A stretch of 64,000 bases of DNA from Adiantum capillus-veneris (lineage: Eukaryota > Streptophyta > Polypodiopsida > Polypodiales > Pteridaceae): the NCBI GenBank assembly GCA_014529385.2, contig CM043959.1:5734466-5798465 (forward strand), in the 5' to 3' direction. Position numbers and translations under genes: made by a program. Of the stretch, positions 11,078 through 23,675 are shown piece after piece; the first letter of the stretch is position 1, and the number at the start of each line of letters is the position of its first letter. Below the pieces are notes generated by a model. That model did no database searches. It was given only the letters and a program-made list of their open reading frames with translations, and was not told where the DNA came from.

Positions 11078-12144
11078 TGTTAGGAGTTTTTTGGAGTAAG
11101 AGATTGTGCATATGTACATATACATGCATGGTGCATAAAATAAAGGATTTCTGATTTTCCAGAGCCAGGTGGTAACGTGGGGCCCACATGTGTACAGGTA
11201 GGACAGTGTGTACATAGTGCATCCATTTTCATCGTTACTAGTACCAGTGTGTTTTTTCTACAATAATGAAGAGTTGGTAGCGCGTAAAACTTCTCGAGGA
11301 AGCTATCCATGTGCCGACGACATGAGGTAAGCGGATGCATCAGATGGCATCTACTGGCGTCAGGAGGCCGAATGGGGTCAATACTTGCACGTAGATAAGT
11401 ACAGACACGACGTGGGTGTTTTCTTGTGCTAATTATGCAGAAAGGTCATCATGAGGCCCACTTTTTGGGGCTACTTCACATGGTGGCAGGATGTATTATT
11501 GAAAAAAGCTGAGTGCCAGGTGTGCGGATGATGCAAAAAAGGTGACAACTATGCACTGCGAGGTCAGTTTTTGGCCTGTTCGGGGTCCGTTTGAGGTCAT
11601 CTAAAAGGCCAAGGGTGCCCAAGTAATAAAGCTAAGTGTGGGAACTAAAAAAATAGAGAGAAGACCAGAAAAAACGTGGAGAAGATAGGAAGAACAGCCG
11701 CAACTGTGTTTTTGGTGTTTTTGGAGCCTGTTTTGGCCCTAAACTGCTCATCCGAGGTCGGATTTGAGCACTTTGACATTGTAGACTGGGGTTTTGGGCC
11801 GTTCCGGACGCGATAGCGCTGTCCATTTTGCCAAATTACTCACTGTTTTTCTACTTTTTTGGCTGTGTAAGTTTCTCCTATAACCGAAGCTTCTGCTCCA
11901 ATTTGTGATTGTATCTGGTATATTTTACCCATATTGTGTGAGCTATTTGCCCCATTGGTGTTGGCCCAAGCTCATTTGTATCTAAATATCAGAAGTTCTC
12001 CTTTTTTGAGCTGAGTTTTTGGGTGTGTGTGTGTCTCTCTCTCTCTCTCTGTGGAGTGGGTAATTGAGTAGTCTCTCTCCTCTCACTCCATCGGTGTGTT
12101 CCCTGTCTCGGCCAGGCGGGTTGTGTAAGCCGAGTGGTGCCCCA

Positions 12145-12182
<38 letters not shown>

Positions 12183-12244
12183 CCTTCCAAGAGTGTGTGT
12201 CGGGTCGTTATAGAGGCGTTCTGTGTGTTTTCATCCCGCTCACA
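11078..12244 (+). repeat. 5' LTR of the gypsy element
   Basis: It starts TGTTAGGAGTTTTTTGGAG and ends CCCGCTCACA. It is collinear with the 3' LTR but clearly diverged, with substitutions, indels and a longer TG microsatellite at 12149-12180, so the insertion is not very recent. Confidence 0.9.
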
Positions 12245-12250
12245 TTCTTT

Positions 12251-12268
12251 TGGCACCCCCCACGGAGG
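12251..12268 (+). other. Primer binding site of the gypsy element
   Basis: TGGCACCCCCCACGGAGG starts six bases after the LTR. Position and the leading TGG fit a primer site. The donor tRNA was not identified. Confidence 0.55.
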
Positions 12269-12647
12269 ATCTTCTTCGAGTACCTTCTGCTTCGAGCTTC
12301 AAGCTTCGAGATTTAGGATTACAGGTTGCAGACTACAGGTTACAGGTTACAGGGACAGGTACAGGTACAGGTGATTCACACAGGTACAGGTAGCTGGAGT
12401 ACAGTGGTATACTAGCAGTGAAGTCACTTGCAGTTTCCGTGGGTATGCATCATTGGGCGCTTGCTTGAGTGATTGTTTGTTGGTATTGTACGTTACTTGT
12501 GGAAACTGCCAATTGTACGCCTTTGTGGAGCCATACTTGGTTTTATTTGGCAGTCCCAGCCATTTCTGAGACTTGGTCTGGAAGATAGTCATTTCTGAGA
12601 TTTGACTATACGCAATTTGCATTAGCCTTCGTGTGAGGATCAATAGC

Positions 12648-12706
12648 GTGAGGTTTTATTGAGCTGGGGGATTCTCAAATGTGGAGATCCTTTCGGTGAT
12701 ACAAGT
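12648..12706 (+). promoter_or_regulatory. 59-bp leader block shared with the copia element
   Basis: The block starts GTGAGGTTTTATTGAGCTGG and ends GGTGATACAAGT. It has the same sense orientation and relative order as the block at 3231-3289. The predicted stem GGAT-CTC / GAG-ATCC is kept in both. Confidence 0.6.
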
Positions 12707-13305
12707 AGCTAGAGCACCCTTTTCGTGACCTCGCCATAGGCTATGTACTAGTGAGTCCTATTTGATGCTCGGGTTCTATTGTTGACAGTTTATGCATACA
12801 TATACAGTCTATATTTTGGGTTCTTACTGCTCTACTTATGGGGAAACTCTGTCAAAATTTTTCCAAATTGTGATGGCTGGTTTTTTGGTCTTTTGAGCCA
12901 TTTGTGCTGTTATGCTGTTGAAATTTTGGCAAAATCAGAGGATAAGACAGGTGTGCTTTCTTGGGAGCTTCATGGTTGGCTTTAATGGATGATCAAAATG
13001 GACCTCAATTTACTCCTTTTCATTTAACTCAGAGAATCCAGATAAATGTTCATGTGTCCAGTAAGATTTTTTTCCAGCAGCGCATAGTCTTTATGTTCGG
13101 GCCAAGAAGATTACGAGAGATCCTGGAATGTCCTTTACCTGTTGTAATTCCAATGATCAACTACGAAAACTCATTTGATGTGCATGTGTTTGTCCTTATC
13201 TATAGTTGAGCTCCATTGAAGTTTCTGGGAATTGAGTCAGTAAAAGTTTTGGGTTCTTGCACGTGTGTTCAAAGGGGTTCTCAAAGCATTGTAACTTGGG
13301 TATCC

Positions 13306-14328
13306 ATGGCTTTCTCTTATCCGGAGTTTCATGGAAGAAGTGATGAAGATGTGGAAGATTTTTTGGAAAAGATGGAGGTTGCCTGCATTAGCAACCAGAT
13401 TCATGACCCTGTGCAGATGTTACGTCTTCTCCAAATCTGTTTGAAGAGTGATGCACGAGTTTGGTCCAAAGCATTTGAAGAGGAGTTGTGTGTGGCTGAT
13501 CCACCTGTAAGGTTGAGTTGGGACAATCTAAGGCATGGGTTGGAAGTGGATTTTGAGAAGAAAGAAGATCCTGACAAAGTGTGGCAAGAAGTACAAGGTT
13601 TGGTGCAAAAGGAAGGTGAGCCAGTAGATGCATACATACATAAGTTCTCATTGGCATGGGAGCGGATGTGCAAGGCCTTAGCACCACAGGTACCCCCGCC
13701 TGACATGATGAAGAAGGACAGGTTCTTGGCTGGTCTTTGGGAGAATATACGTTGGAGAGTGGAGCTAAAGAAGCCTAGGACATATGAAGATGCATTGGAG
13801 GTAGCAAGGAACAAAGAGTGGAAGTTGAGAAAAATGAGCCAGTTAGGGGTGGAGTCTTTGCCCATGAGGTCTAAATTTCAGACTATGGACTCTTTGCAAG
13901 GTCGCATGTCAGGGGTTCATCATGAACCAGTGGTTGTTGTTACTCCTCAAGTTATGCCAACAGTGGTCACTACATCTGTGCAAGATGATGGGCTAAGGCA
14001 AGACATGAGGCAAGTGGTAGATTTAATGAAGAATCTCAGCCTAAACATGCTAGGTCAAGTGGGAAATAATCGAGGTCGAGGGAGGTTTTCAAATCAGCCA
14101 GGAGGAGAAGAAAAACCTAGGAATGGTGTTGGACAAAGTAATGGTAGGTTCTGGAGGTAGACGCCCACATGTTATAATTGTGGAGAGTTGGGCCACATCA
14201 GCCCGCAATGTGATAAGCCACCAAGGATGGGGGGAGACATGTATCCATTGCCAAGACAGGTGCTAACTAGGTCAAATGATTATGGCATCGAAATTAAGGG
14301 AGATGAAGAAACCAGTGGATTAATCTAG
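13306..14328 (+). pseudogene. Gypsy Gag with CCHC knuckle, two TAG stops
   Basis: The chosen start is MAFSYPEFHG at 13306. The segment matching the retrotransposon gag family runs from VEDFLEKMEVAC to the residues around 13830. A TAG at 14158-14160 precedes the zinc knuckle CYNCGELGHISPQC (14170-14211), which is in the same frame. A second TAG follows at 14326-14328. No frameshift separates these parts, so each stop can be a single transition. The product would package element RNA. Confidence 0.85.
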
Positions 14329-14349
14329 GAGGAAAAGGGAAAGACAAAA

Positions 14350-15606
14350 GTGATAAGTGTAGTCACCTTGGAGAAGGCATCAAAGCTAGAGGATACATTA
14401 GTGATGCCTATTGGGAAGAGGACCACAGAGGAAAAGGAAGGAATAAGTGCCCCAGGTCCTAGTAAGAAGAAAGGAAAGAGCCATGAAGGCGAGGATGTCA
14501 AGGCCAAGAGGAAAAGGAGGGCTCGTCGTAAGTTTCATGTTTCAGATTTTCCACTAGGGGATGGGCAATTGAGCTATGACTTGAAGGAGGATTTGACAAG
14601 CAAGAAGACAGATGTTACTTTTGGGCAGCTTATAGAGATGGTGCCTAAGCTAAAGCGACGGTGGAAGAGGATGGTTAACCCAATGGCGAAAAAACCAGAG
14701 AGAGGTTCAGTGAAGGTGTTGGCAATGGATGAGCTACCAGACATTTGTCCAATCGTAGATGTGTGGCATAAAAGAAAAAATATGGGACAAGGTTATGTGG
14801 ATGGAGGAGCCCAAATATGTGTGATAACACACTCATGCGTTGTGAAGATGGGTCTTACAGTGACTGAGGTGTCAGGGTTTCGGATTAGATTGGCCAACCA
14901 TCAAAAAGTAAAATGTTTGGGTGTTGTAAAGAGCTTAGAAGTGGAAGCATATGATGCAAAGGCAGTGGTTGATTTTCATGTGATGCCAGAGGGGTTGGAA
15001 GCATATCCGATTATATTGGGCAGACCATGGTTATGTGCAGTGGGAGTTGTTCAAGATTGGAGACGTGGTACGATTAGCCTCTATGGAAAGACAGGTGCCA
15101 AGAAGCTATACAATATGGACATGAGGAAAAAATTGGAGGAACTTTATGAAGATGAACATGAGTCTAGTGATGAAGAATACTCCATAGTGTCTGATGAGGA
15201 CAGTGATAGCACTACTAGTAGTCATAAGGATGCTGATGTTTCGTTTCTTTTGATGGACAAAGGAATCCAGGAGTCTGGTTTAGTCGCATTTGCAAATGAG
15301 GCTGAAGATGAAAGTGAAGGGCCTTATGAAGTGATTGAAGGGCTGATGCAAACCAAGGTTGAATTGCCAAAGAAGCAGGAATTGATGACACAAATGATCA
15401 GTGGAGACCTCTCAGCTATGGAGAAGGAGATAAATTTGCACATGCAGGTCTATGCCAAAGTAATTGATGATTTACTTGATGCAAAGTTGATATATGGCAT
15501 CTCTACAGGTTTTCCTTGGGAACCAGGTGGAAGCTTGATTAAGTTTTTGATGCAAGGAATGCCAAGTGTTTCTGTGTGGGATCCAGGTGGAATGAGTATC
15601 TACTAG
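14350..15606 (+). pseudogene. Gypsy aspartic protease region
   Basis: The frame continues that of gag. A basic stretch is followed by a retropepsin-like domain with GYVDGGAQICVIT (catalytic Asp codon at 14800-14802) and, about 75 residues on, PIILGRPWLC. This is the usual protease layout, with DGG in place of DTG/DSG. After an acidic tail the frame ends at 15606 close to the purine tract. There is no reverse transcriptase downstream, so the element lost pol. Confidence 0.8.
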
Positions 15607-15642
15607 TGTTGTTGCTGTTGAGCATGAATGCTCTAGCAGGCT

Positions 15643-15652
15643 AGGGGATGGG
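15643..15652 (+). other. Polypurine tract before the 3' LTR
   Basis: AGGGGATGGG lies seven bases before the 3' LTR, the expected place for plus-strand priming. Confidence 0.65.
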
Positions 15653-15659
15653 CAAATTA

Positions 15660-16787
15660 TGTCAGGAGTTTTTTGGAGCAAGGGATTGTGCATATGTACA
15701 TACACATGCATGGTGCATCGAATAAAGGATTGCCCATTTTCCAGAGCCAGGTGGTTACGTGGGGCCCATATGTGTACAGGTAGGACATGGTGTACATAGT
15801 GCATCGATTTTCACTATTACCAGTACTGGTGTGTTTTTGTATAACAATGAGGATTTGATAGCGCGTAAAACTTCTCAAGGATGCTATCCGCGGGCCGACG
15901 ACATGAGGTAAGCAGGTGCGTCAGTTGGCATCTAGTGGCGTCAGAAGGTCGAATGGGGTCAATACTTGCACGTGGATGAATACGGACACAATGTGGATGT
16001 TTTCTTGTGATAATTATGCAGAAAGGTCATCATGAGGACCATATTTTGGGGCCACTTCACGTGGTGGTGGGATTCATTGTTGGAAAAAGCTGAGTGCCAG
16101 GTGTGTGGATGATGCAAAAAGGTGACAACTATGCACTGCGAGGTCAGTTTTTGGCCTGTTCGGGGTCTGTTTGAGGTCATCTAAAAGGCCAAGGGTGCCC
16201 AAGTAATAAAGCTAAGTGTGGGAACTGAAAAACAGAGAGAAGACCAGAGAAGAGAGGAGGAATAGCCGCAACTGTGTTTTTGGGGTTTTTGGAGCCTGTT
16301 TTGGCCGTAAACTGCTCATCCGAGGTCAGATTTGAGCACTTTGACATTATAGACTGGGGTTTTGGGCCGTTCCGGACGTGATGGCGCTGTCCATTTTTCC
16401 AAATTACTCACTCTTTTTTTGTTGTTTTGGCTGTGTAAGTTTCTCCTATGAGCGAAGCTTCTGCTCCAGTTTGTGATTGTATCTGGCTTATTTTACTCAT
16501 ACTGTGTGAGCTATTTGCCCCATTGGTGTTGTTCCAAGCTCATTTGTATCTAAATATCATAATTTCTCCTCTTTTGAGTTGAGTTTTTTGGGTGTGTGTG
16601 TGTGTGTGTGTCTGTGTGGAGTGGGCAAGTGGATAGTCTCTCTCCTCTCACTCCAGAGGTGTGTTCCTTGTCTCGGCCAGGTGTGTTGTGTAAGCCGAGT
16701 GGTGCCCCATAGTGTGTATGTGTATCTTCTCAAGAGTGTGTGTCGGGTAGTTATAGAGGCGCTGTGTGTGTTTTCCTCCCGCTCACA
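15660..16787 (+). repeat. 3' LTR of the gypsy element
   Basis: It starts TGTCAGGAGTTTTTTGGAG and ends CCCGCTCACA, collinear with 11078-12244. It is followed by the ACGT target duplication. Confidence 0.9.
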
Positions 16788-17588
16788 ACGTGTACATTTT
16801 TGGCCTTCAACCCAAGCAAGAAACCAAGGAACACATGGTCATATATCAGCCTTGGACTAACAGCCATAGACCTTGCCTTTTTGTTGGGTCAGCCACATAA
16901 GGTGTATCCTACTTAATAATAAATCAGATGCAATCTTTAATATCTCTTTTGTGAATGCCATCTATGTAGTTTTTTTGGAAATAGTAATTATTAACTTTTT
17001 GATAGATCAATCACCTACACCTGGGTCATTGATCACCCAAAACATTACCATAAATTTATCATCAAAAATGTATTTCCTGGGGTCTATTACAAGAGTATGA
17101 CAGTTTTTGTTATAAGTTGGCTCTTGTGTGTATGCCTTCTATGTAGTGTTTTTGGATATTGTAGTGATTCTTGGTTGGTTTCTTACACTATGGTATTATG
17201 TAGTTTTCCCTATTGTCCACTTCAACATGTTCACTTGTATATCACCCATATATCCACTTTCAGTAATTGATTCTTGTTGTGACGGAGGCCATATATCAAT
17301 GTGTATCTTTGATGAAACAAAAAGTAGTGAAAAAAAGCTCTAAAAAAATAGTATCAATTGCAAAAGCACGAAAATAAAAGCTCATAAATAAAATGCACTA
17401 TGATCTAATGTCATTTTTATGCAAATTGGCCAAAAACGACACATTCTTTTTTGCTAAGGCTAGGTTTAAAAATCTTATTCAAACCGAACTTTGAAGGTGG
17501 AATCACTAGTCCAAAACAATTTTTAAGTTTTTTATAGGTCATAAGCTAGCTTTGTAGATATAGAACACTTTAGAACCTCCTTGCCATC
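16788..17588. other. No gene seen
   Basis: AT-rich DNA. Two loosely similar patches (near 16945 and 17125) share CTATGTAGT(T/G)TTTTTGGA. Confidence 0.4.
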
Positions 17589-20500
17589 TCAAGCAATAAT
17601 TCTAGGAAGTTTCTGAGTTAAGAGAACATAAAAGTGTCCTTTTACCAATCTAGTCTTAATTAAGGTTTTTGGACTACCCTTATTGGGCATATCTTGAATT
17701 AATGCAATCCAAGACATTGCATGGCTCACAAAAATGTGTCGAATGCCTTCATAGATATTAACCATGCACGTCATGAAGAGAAGATTCCCTCCTATTATGT
17801 CCATTTAAACAATTGACAACTTCCTTGGTTGGACATGTCCACATATGCTCCTATAATTGCACTTTAAGAGGCCACAGTTAGAGAGAAGTGCTTATTACAA
17901 ATCTACTAAAACTAGACCATAACTTCCTCTCTATGCGCCATTGGGCATATCCGTCAGCCAATGGAGTCCACAATGTCCCATTGTGTAAAAGAAATGTGTC
18001 AAAAAAAATTTCCCATCTCAACAATGCTACACATTTGGCATGCATGTCAAACAGGACGCCATAAAGCACGATATTATAGGGTTGTTAAAAAGGGTTGCAC
18101 ATCCAAAGAGATCAGCTATGCAAGTGGAGTTCTTCCTTCTACAATTTATTGTTCTTCTCTCAGCTAATTGAAATACATTTCCTCAGCCACTAACCCCAAG
18201 AGACTACATACATTGGGCAAGTTAAAAAAAGCAATATAACTTTAGACAAGATGCCCTCCTCTTGCATCCATCGAAAACAACCCCAAAATTCCTTGGCTAG
18301 CCCTTGCTAGGAATACTCTCCTAAATGTGTATTCCAAGCGACAACCTTAAAGGAAAATCCCATGCCCACCTCTTGCATGTGTTGAATACAACAATAAGCT
18401 TTCTTGGCTAGACCTTGCCAGTCACATCATCCTATAAGTGCATTCAAAAAGCCTTTCTACTTGGAAGATTCTTTCCTGTTGCATTCACTGAAAACACCTC
18501 AAATCTTCCTTGGCCCGGCCTTGCTTTGCATATCGTGAGCTATAATTGTGTCCAAAGGAGAGACTGCATCTAGGAAGATGGCCTCATTCCTTTATTGAAA
18601 CAGCCCAGTGCAAGAATCTTTGCCCTTGTTGGGCATATCTTGTATTAATTCAATCCAAGACACCACATTGCACACAAGAAACATGTCAAAAGCCTTCTGT
18701 GCTTTCAAATATATCAACTATACATCTCATGAAGAAAAGTGATTGCATACGAAAACTTCCCTCCTATTGCAGCCATTCAAGACCGTGTAGACCTCCCTTG
18801 CTGGACACAACTTGAGAGAATCCCTCACTTTGTGCATTTATTGAAACTAGAGTGCAATCCAAATTGGGCATATCTTAGAGTCAATGGAATCCAAGAGGTG
18901 GCATTGTGTATAAGAAGCATGTGAAAAACTCTTTCCACTTTTGACAATACCTCACATTTGACACGCATGTCAACCAAGACACCATCAAAGAAGCTTGCAC
19001 ATCTAGAGAGATCAGCCATGCAAGTGTAGAGTCCTTTGTTCATGCAATTCATAGTTTTCTCTCATCTCATTGAAATAGATTTGCCTCTCATGTGCTAGCC
19101 CTAGCTCCCAAGAAAATACATACATTGAGAAAAGTGCTAGCACTCAAACAAGATGTCCTCCCTTGCAGCTTCCTTGGCGAGCCCTTGCTAGGAATAGCCT
19201 CCAATAATTGCATTCTCAAAATACCATATCTAGGAAGATGCCCTCAATCTTGGGGGCTCTACTCTATAATCATATTAATATACCACATGAGTTTAGTAGG
19301 AGGGGTTTCCTATTTTGGAAAATTTTAAAATTTTAATAAAAATACATCAACAAGAGGGTTTTTTAATCCATTTAAACATTTTAATAGAGGGATTCTCTAA
19401 GTACCATGCGAGCACGTTACAGAGGGGGTCTTTTAATAGTACACTCCACGAGCCCTCGATATAGATTTGTTGAAATATCCCATAATTTCTTGCTCCGCTC
19501 ATGTTGGGAATATCTGGCATTAATACACATCATAAGCTTTTTTTCTTTCAAATATATCAATCAAGCAACTCATTAAGAAAAGTGGTTATATATTAAGGAG
19601 GTGCCATCGTGTTGCATCCATTTAAAACAGCCCAAAGCTTCCTTAGATGGACCATGTAGGGTATATCCTCCTATAAGTGCATTCTAAAATATCGCAATCG
19701 AAGACAAGGAATTGATTTTAATTTGTTGAAAATAGCCCAGAGCTTCATCTTTGCTCCATTGGGGATAACCTATCTTGCTTTCTCTAGACTTCTAAAGTGC
19801 CTTGCATTGGCCTTTTTTTGGGATTGTCTCACTTCTCTTACATGTAGGAAGATATCCATGCCTTCCTCTTACATTTGTTGAGTATATCCAGAAACTTCCT
19901 TGGCTAGACCTTGCTGGGTGCATCCTCCTTTGAGTGCATTCCTAGAGACCATAATTGAGGAGATGTGTTGTATCCATTGAAGACAACCCAAAGCTTCCAT
20001 GACTGACCATATCCTTCTCTAAGTGCATGCCAATAAGAGACTACATATAGGGTACGCCCTCATTCACATTTGTTGAAATAGCATAGAGACTTCTTCTCTT
20101 CTAGCAATCAATGTAATCCAAGACACGACATTGTGCACAAGAAGAACACTGAAAACTTTATGCTTATAAAGAGATTAACCATGCAAAACTTTAAAAAAAA
20201 AGCCGTAGCATGTGAGGAGATTCCCTTTGGCTACACTTAAAACAATCCAGATCTATCTTTGCAAGCCTATGGTGGGTATATCCTCCTCTAAATGCATTCA
20301 AAGAGACTTACAATTGGAAATAAGATTTCACTCCACATTTTCTACAAACCACGGAGAGCTCTCTAGCTCTGTCCTATTCGGCATATCCTACAACTAGTGG
20401 AGTTCAAAAGGCAACGTTGTGCATAGGAAACACCAATAGGCTTTCTTGGCCAGCCTAGGCATATCCTCCCATGATTGTATTCCAAAAGACCATACCCGGG

Positions 20501-20830
20501 TATGTGGAGATGCCCTCCTCTTGTATCCACTAAAAATAGCCCAAAGCTTTCTTGTTGGCAGCCCTTGCTAGGCATATCACCCTATAAGTGTCTTTCACGA
20601 GATTGTATCTAGGGAGACATCCTCCTCTTCATCTTTTTGAAATAGTCCCAAGATTCCTTGGCCAACCATTGTTGGGTTTTTCCTCCTAGTATCACATTCC
20701 AAGAAATATCCGCCGGGGAGATTCCCTCATTCCACGGTATACTCAAAATCATGCTTTGAGGTGAAAGCTGACTCAACCCCACATTGAAACAGAGAAAAAC
20801 TACAAGAAAAGGCCAAAGAACCAAGGACTA
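17589..20830 (-). pseudogene. Decayed PLS-type pentatricopeptide repeat gene(s)
   Basis: Minus-strand translation in shifting frames gives repeated PPR signatures. Examples are SWIALIQDMPNKG near 17700, DMHAKCVALLRWEIFFDTF then LWTPLADGYAQW near 17930-18045, and DMRVKCEVLSKVERVFHML then SWIPLTLRYAQFG near 18860-19000. Further GYAQ-like and FQ.M..EG-like remnants recur through 20600. These correspond to DMYAKCG...VVSW..LI.GYAQ.G of plant organelle RNA-binding PPR proteins. Frameshifts and stops are too many for function. The boundaries and the number of original genes are uncertain. Confidence 0.75.
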
Positions 20831-22148
20831 GAAGACATCGTGCATGGTACTTCGCTAAATGGAGCACCGATGGTCAATTGAAGATAATAACCTCGAATCT
20901 TCCAACGAGAAGTATCAATGTCAAATGTTGAAATTTATGCAATATTATGGCACAATGATTCCAAGATACTTGTGTGTGGGGCATGTGCAGCTTGTTCAAG
21001 CTCCATGAGTAGGGACGCTCCATGCATGCTCTCAAGTGGGGCTTGTGGTTGGATGGGGTGTAAATAAGGCATGGCTTGAGGCACAAAAAACTACCCCAAG
21101 AGAAGGCACGCCGTTGCTCCTCTCTCAATGAAGGGAGAGGACCTACCCTTCCTCCTCTCCTTGGAGAAGGCTCTAGGTGGTTCCTCTTTTTTCAATACAA
21201 CGCAATATGCAGGGAGGCCCTTCGATGGCATGGTCAGACTGCTCTTAAGATTTTTCTTACAGGGGCTTGTCTCCTCTGAAAGCTTGCATCATCTTCCAAT
21301 GTCGTGCAATGGTGGTCACTGGTGGTTCTTTTGGTGGACTAGCTTCTACTGGCTCCTCTCAAGACTGGTCTTCTTGGTAGATTCTTCTTCATTGTTATAT
21401 TTGGCCTTGTTTATGTGCTTTGCATGTGTGGGCACAGTAAGCCTCATGAGAGAAGGCGGCCTATGGTGGCACTCACAAGGGTTTTTGTGTGTTGATTGGT
21501 CATTTTGGTTATGATTGTCGTGTAAAAAGTCAACTCCTTTGAACTGTTATGGATGGTTGTTAATTATTCGTGGTCCCTCATTGCCGGTGTATTCAAGAGG
21601 TTATTATATATATAGCATATCCCCACTCGACATTGAAAAAAAAAAGAAGGTTGAACATAAGAGTAAAGATTAAATGGTTTCTCTTCCTAATTAATTGCAA
21701 ACTAGACAACCCATAAGCAACATCTTATCTTTAATGCCAAAAAATAATATCACTATATGGATGGCACTGAAGAGAAAGGTCAAAAATGTTACCATATGAT
21801 GGCGGTGGTGTGAGCACGGAGGATTGAGATGCAGTATATTTATGCCTAAAAATTGATAAACATGTCAAGATTTTTGAGCTATTCATTAGTATATTGATTC
21901 CAAACAGTATATGAGTGACCTAATCGATCCCCTTTCATTACATGGAATCTGCTGCGATTCCAAGTGATTTATCCAATGATAAATCACTTCAGCAACAGTT
22001 GAGGTCGACCCCACAGGCTTGACGGCAACGGGGTATTTGCTGTGAGCCAAGCTAGTGCGAGTAGTTGCTCCTCGTAGAGAAACAATCAAAAACTTCAACA
22101 CACAATCAAAAACAAATCTCCCTCCTCATACCCTCATCTCTTGCGCAG
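20831..22148. other. No recognised gene; one perfect hairpin
   Basis: A hydrophobic 128-residue plus frame (21128-21514) has no recognisable motif and is not called. The hairpin at 21962-21989 is listed separately. Confidence 0.4.
21962..21989. repeat. Perfect 12-bp inverted repeat with 4-base loop
   Basis: AAGTGATTTATC, CAAT, GATAAATCACTT form an exact stem-loop. Its role is unknown. Confidence 0.8.
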
Positions 22149-22156
22149 GTCTTGCC

Positions 22157-22530
22157 CAGTGATAGGATTTGACGCCCATCCCCCCTTCTTAAGGCATTTT
22201 GCCGGTCGTATGAAGGCCAAAGTTTTTTTGAGTCTGTCATTGGAAGGGCTTGTTCAAAAATTATCCTTCTGTGGAGAAGGGTGAAAAAATAGAATACATG
22301 TCAATGGAAGGGCTAATTAAAAAACATTTTATATATATTAATGCTCATTTACAATATCTATATGTATATTGGTTATACTCATTGACAGAAAATAGTATCT
22401 TGCCTTATAAATTATGCAAAAAATTTTCATTGGAAGGGCAAACTGAAAATAGACCCTTCTATAGGGAAGGGTGCATTTTTCTACAACCCATCTTTTGAAA
22501 GAATAGGTTGCCCTTCAAATCCTAACACTA
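22157..22530. mobile_element. hAT-type MITE, 374 bp
   Basis: A perfect 8-bp target duplication, GTCTTGCC, flanks it at 22149-22156 and 22531-22538. The ends are CAGTGATAGGATTTGA and, reverse-complemented, TAGTGTTAGGATTTGA (14 of 16 match). An 8-bp duplication with a CAGTG-like end fits hAT. The interior has three GGAAGGGC repeats and no transposase. Confidence 0.8.
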
Positions 22531-22538
22531 GTCTTGCC

Positions 22539-23675
22539 ACCCTCCTTTGTCAATACGCATGTATCTGCCGCCTGCGCCGCCTGTGAGTATCTATAGGCCC
22601 GCATGATAGCAAGGCAAAGAGACACCGACAACATCCCTTTGCAAGCCCATACTCCCCCTCGCAGACTCTGTGCGTGTCTATGATCATTCCCCTCTCATTT
22701 TCGAAAGAAAATACCAGCTATAACCATACATGTTTCTCCCTCCCCACCAATTCTAAGGCCGTTGCAGCTCAAGGTCTTGCTCTGCGCGTGCATCGTTGGG
22801 ATTCTCTCATATCAATTCGGCATAGGACCTTGCTGCGATCTTGTGAATAGGAAGATGCGCCATAAAGAGGCACAACTGCAACAATAAGAGAGAAATAAGC
22901 CAAAGAGAGGCGATTCTGCTTTTCCGGGGGGGGGGGGGGGGGGGGGGATGGGAGAGAGAGAGAGAGAGAGAGAGACGACATTGACGAGCCGCGTTTCATC
23001 TACCCCTCTCCGCTGTGTCTCGTTGTGCGTTCCTCCTCAGGTGCAACCCCCTGCCCTTGCCTCAGAAACAGGCGTGCCTCGCGCAAGACAGAGAGAGAAA
23101 ATATCCGATCTTGAAATGAGAGAGTGAGACATCTGGACCCAAAAAAAACCCAAATCCTCTCCCATTACCTTTTCCTGCCAGCACTTGCGCTTTTGTTTTT
23201 CCATTCCTTAAGGATCTTGACATATTCGCCCAAACCCGACAGGCATGCCAACCTACTTGTTTTTCAAAAATGTCCTTATTTAATTTGTGGGTTGTTTGTA
23301 ATTGGAACTACCTATTAAGGTCGTTCAACCCTTTCAAAAGAAAGTTGATTCTCTTCCAAAGATACATTTGGTTATGGAATTTGTTCGATGTGACATCATG
23401 TCACATATTTTATCGTAAAATCCAAATTTAAATGCTATTGTCACTTTCTCATTTTTCCTCGCCCAAAGAACCCTCTTATTATCGTGTTGAAGTTTGTAAA
23501 CTAATCCCTTTCTTTCTACAGAATGTCAACTTGAACGTTTACCACCCCAAAAAGTTTGTGTGGGCCACCCCAAAATAACAAGGTGAAGAAACACGAAGGC
23601 CTGCTAAGTCAAGGGAGAAATGAGATTTAAGGAAAGTGTTTTAATATAAATTATATTATCCATTATACATATAAA
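22539..23675. other. Non-coding, partly GC-rich, with G and GA runs
   Basis: It contains a G run of 22 (22926-22947) followed by a GA microsatellite (about 22955-22975). No gene is recognised. Confidence 0.4.

Larger units (their letters stand above)
12245..13305 (+). other. Leader of the gypsy element
   Basis: About 1 kb precedes gag. It contains an ACAGGT-rich array (12321-12395), the 59-bp block shared with the copia leader, and GGGGAAACTCTGTC (12840-12853). An upstream in-frame Met exists at 13216, but the gag homology begins at 13306. Confidence 0.6.
11078..16787 (+). mobile_element. Complete non-autonomous Ty3/gypsy element (LTR, gag and protease only)
   Basis: Two long direct repeats (11078-12244 and 15660-16787) bound an internal region with gag, a CCHC knuckle and an aspartic protease, but no reverse transcriptase, RNase H or integrase. 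ACGT precedes the left LTR and follows the right one, a 4-bp target duplication. A purine tract precedes the right LTR. The content matches the terminal-repeat-with-GAG type of non-autonomous element, which would need a helper for replication. Confidence 0.9.

Noticed and set aside
21128-21514. 128-residue hydrophobic plus-strand frame
   Set aside because: No motif, no repeat of the frame elsewhere, and the composition fits chance translation of T-rich DNA.
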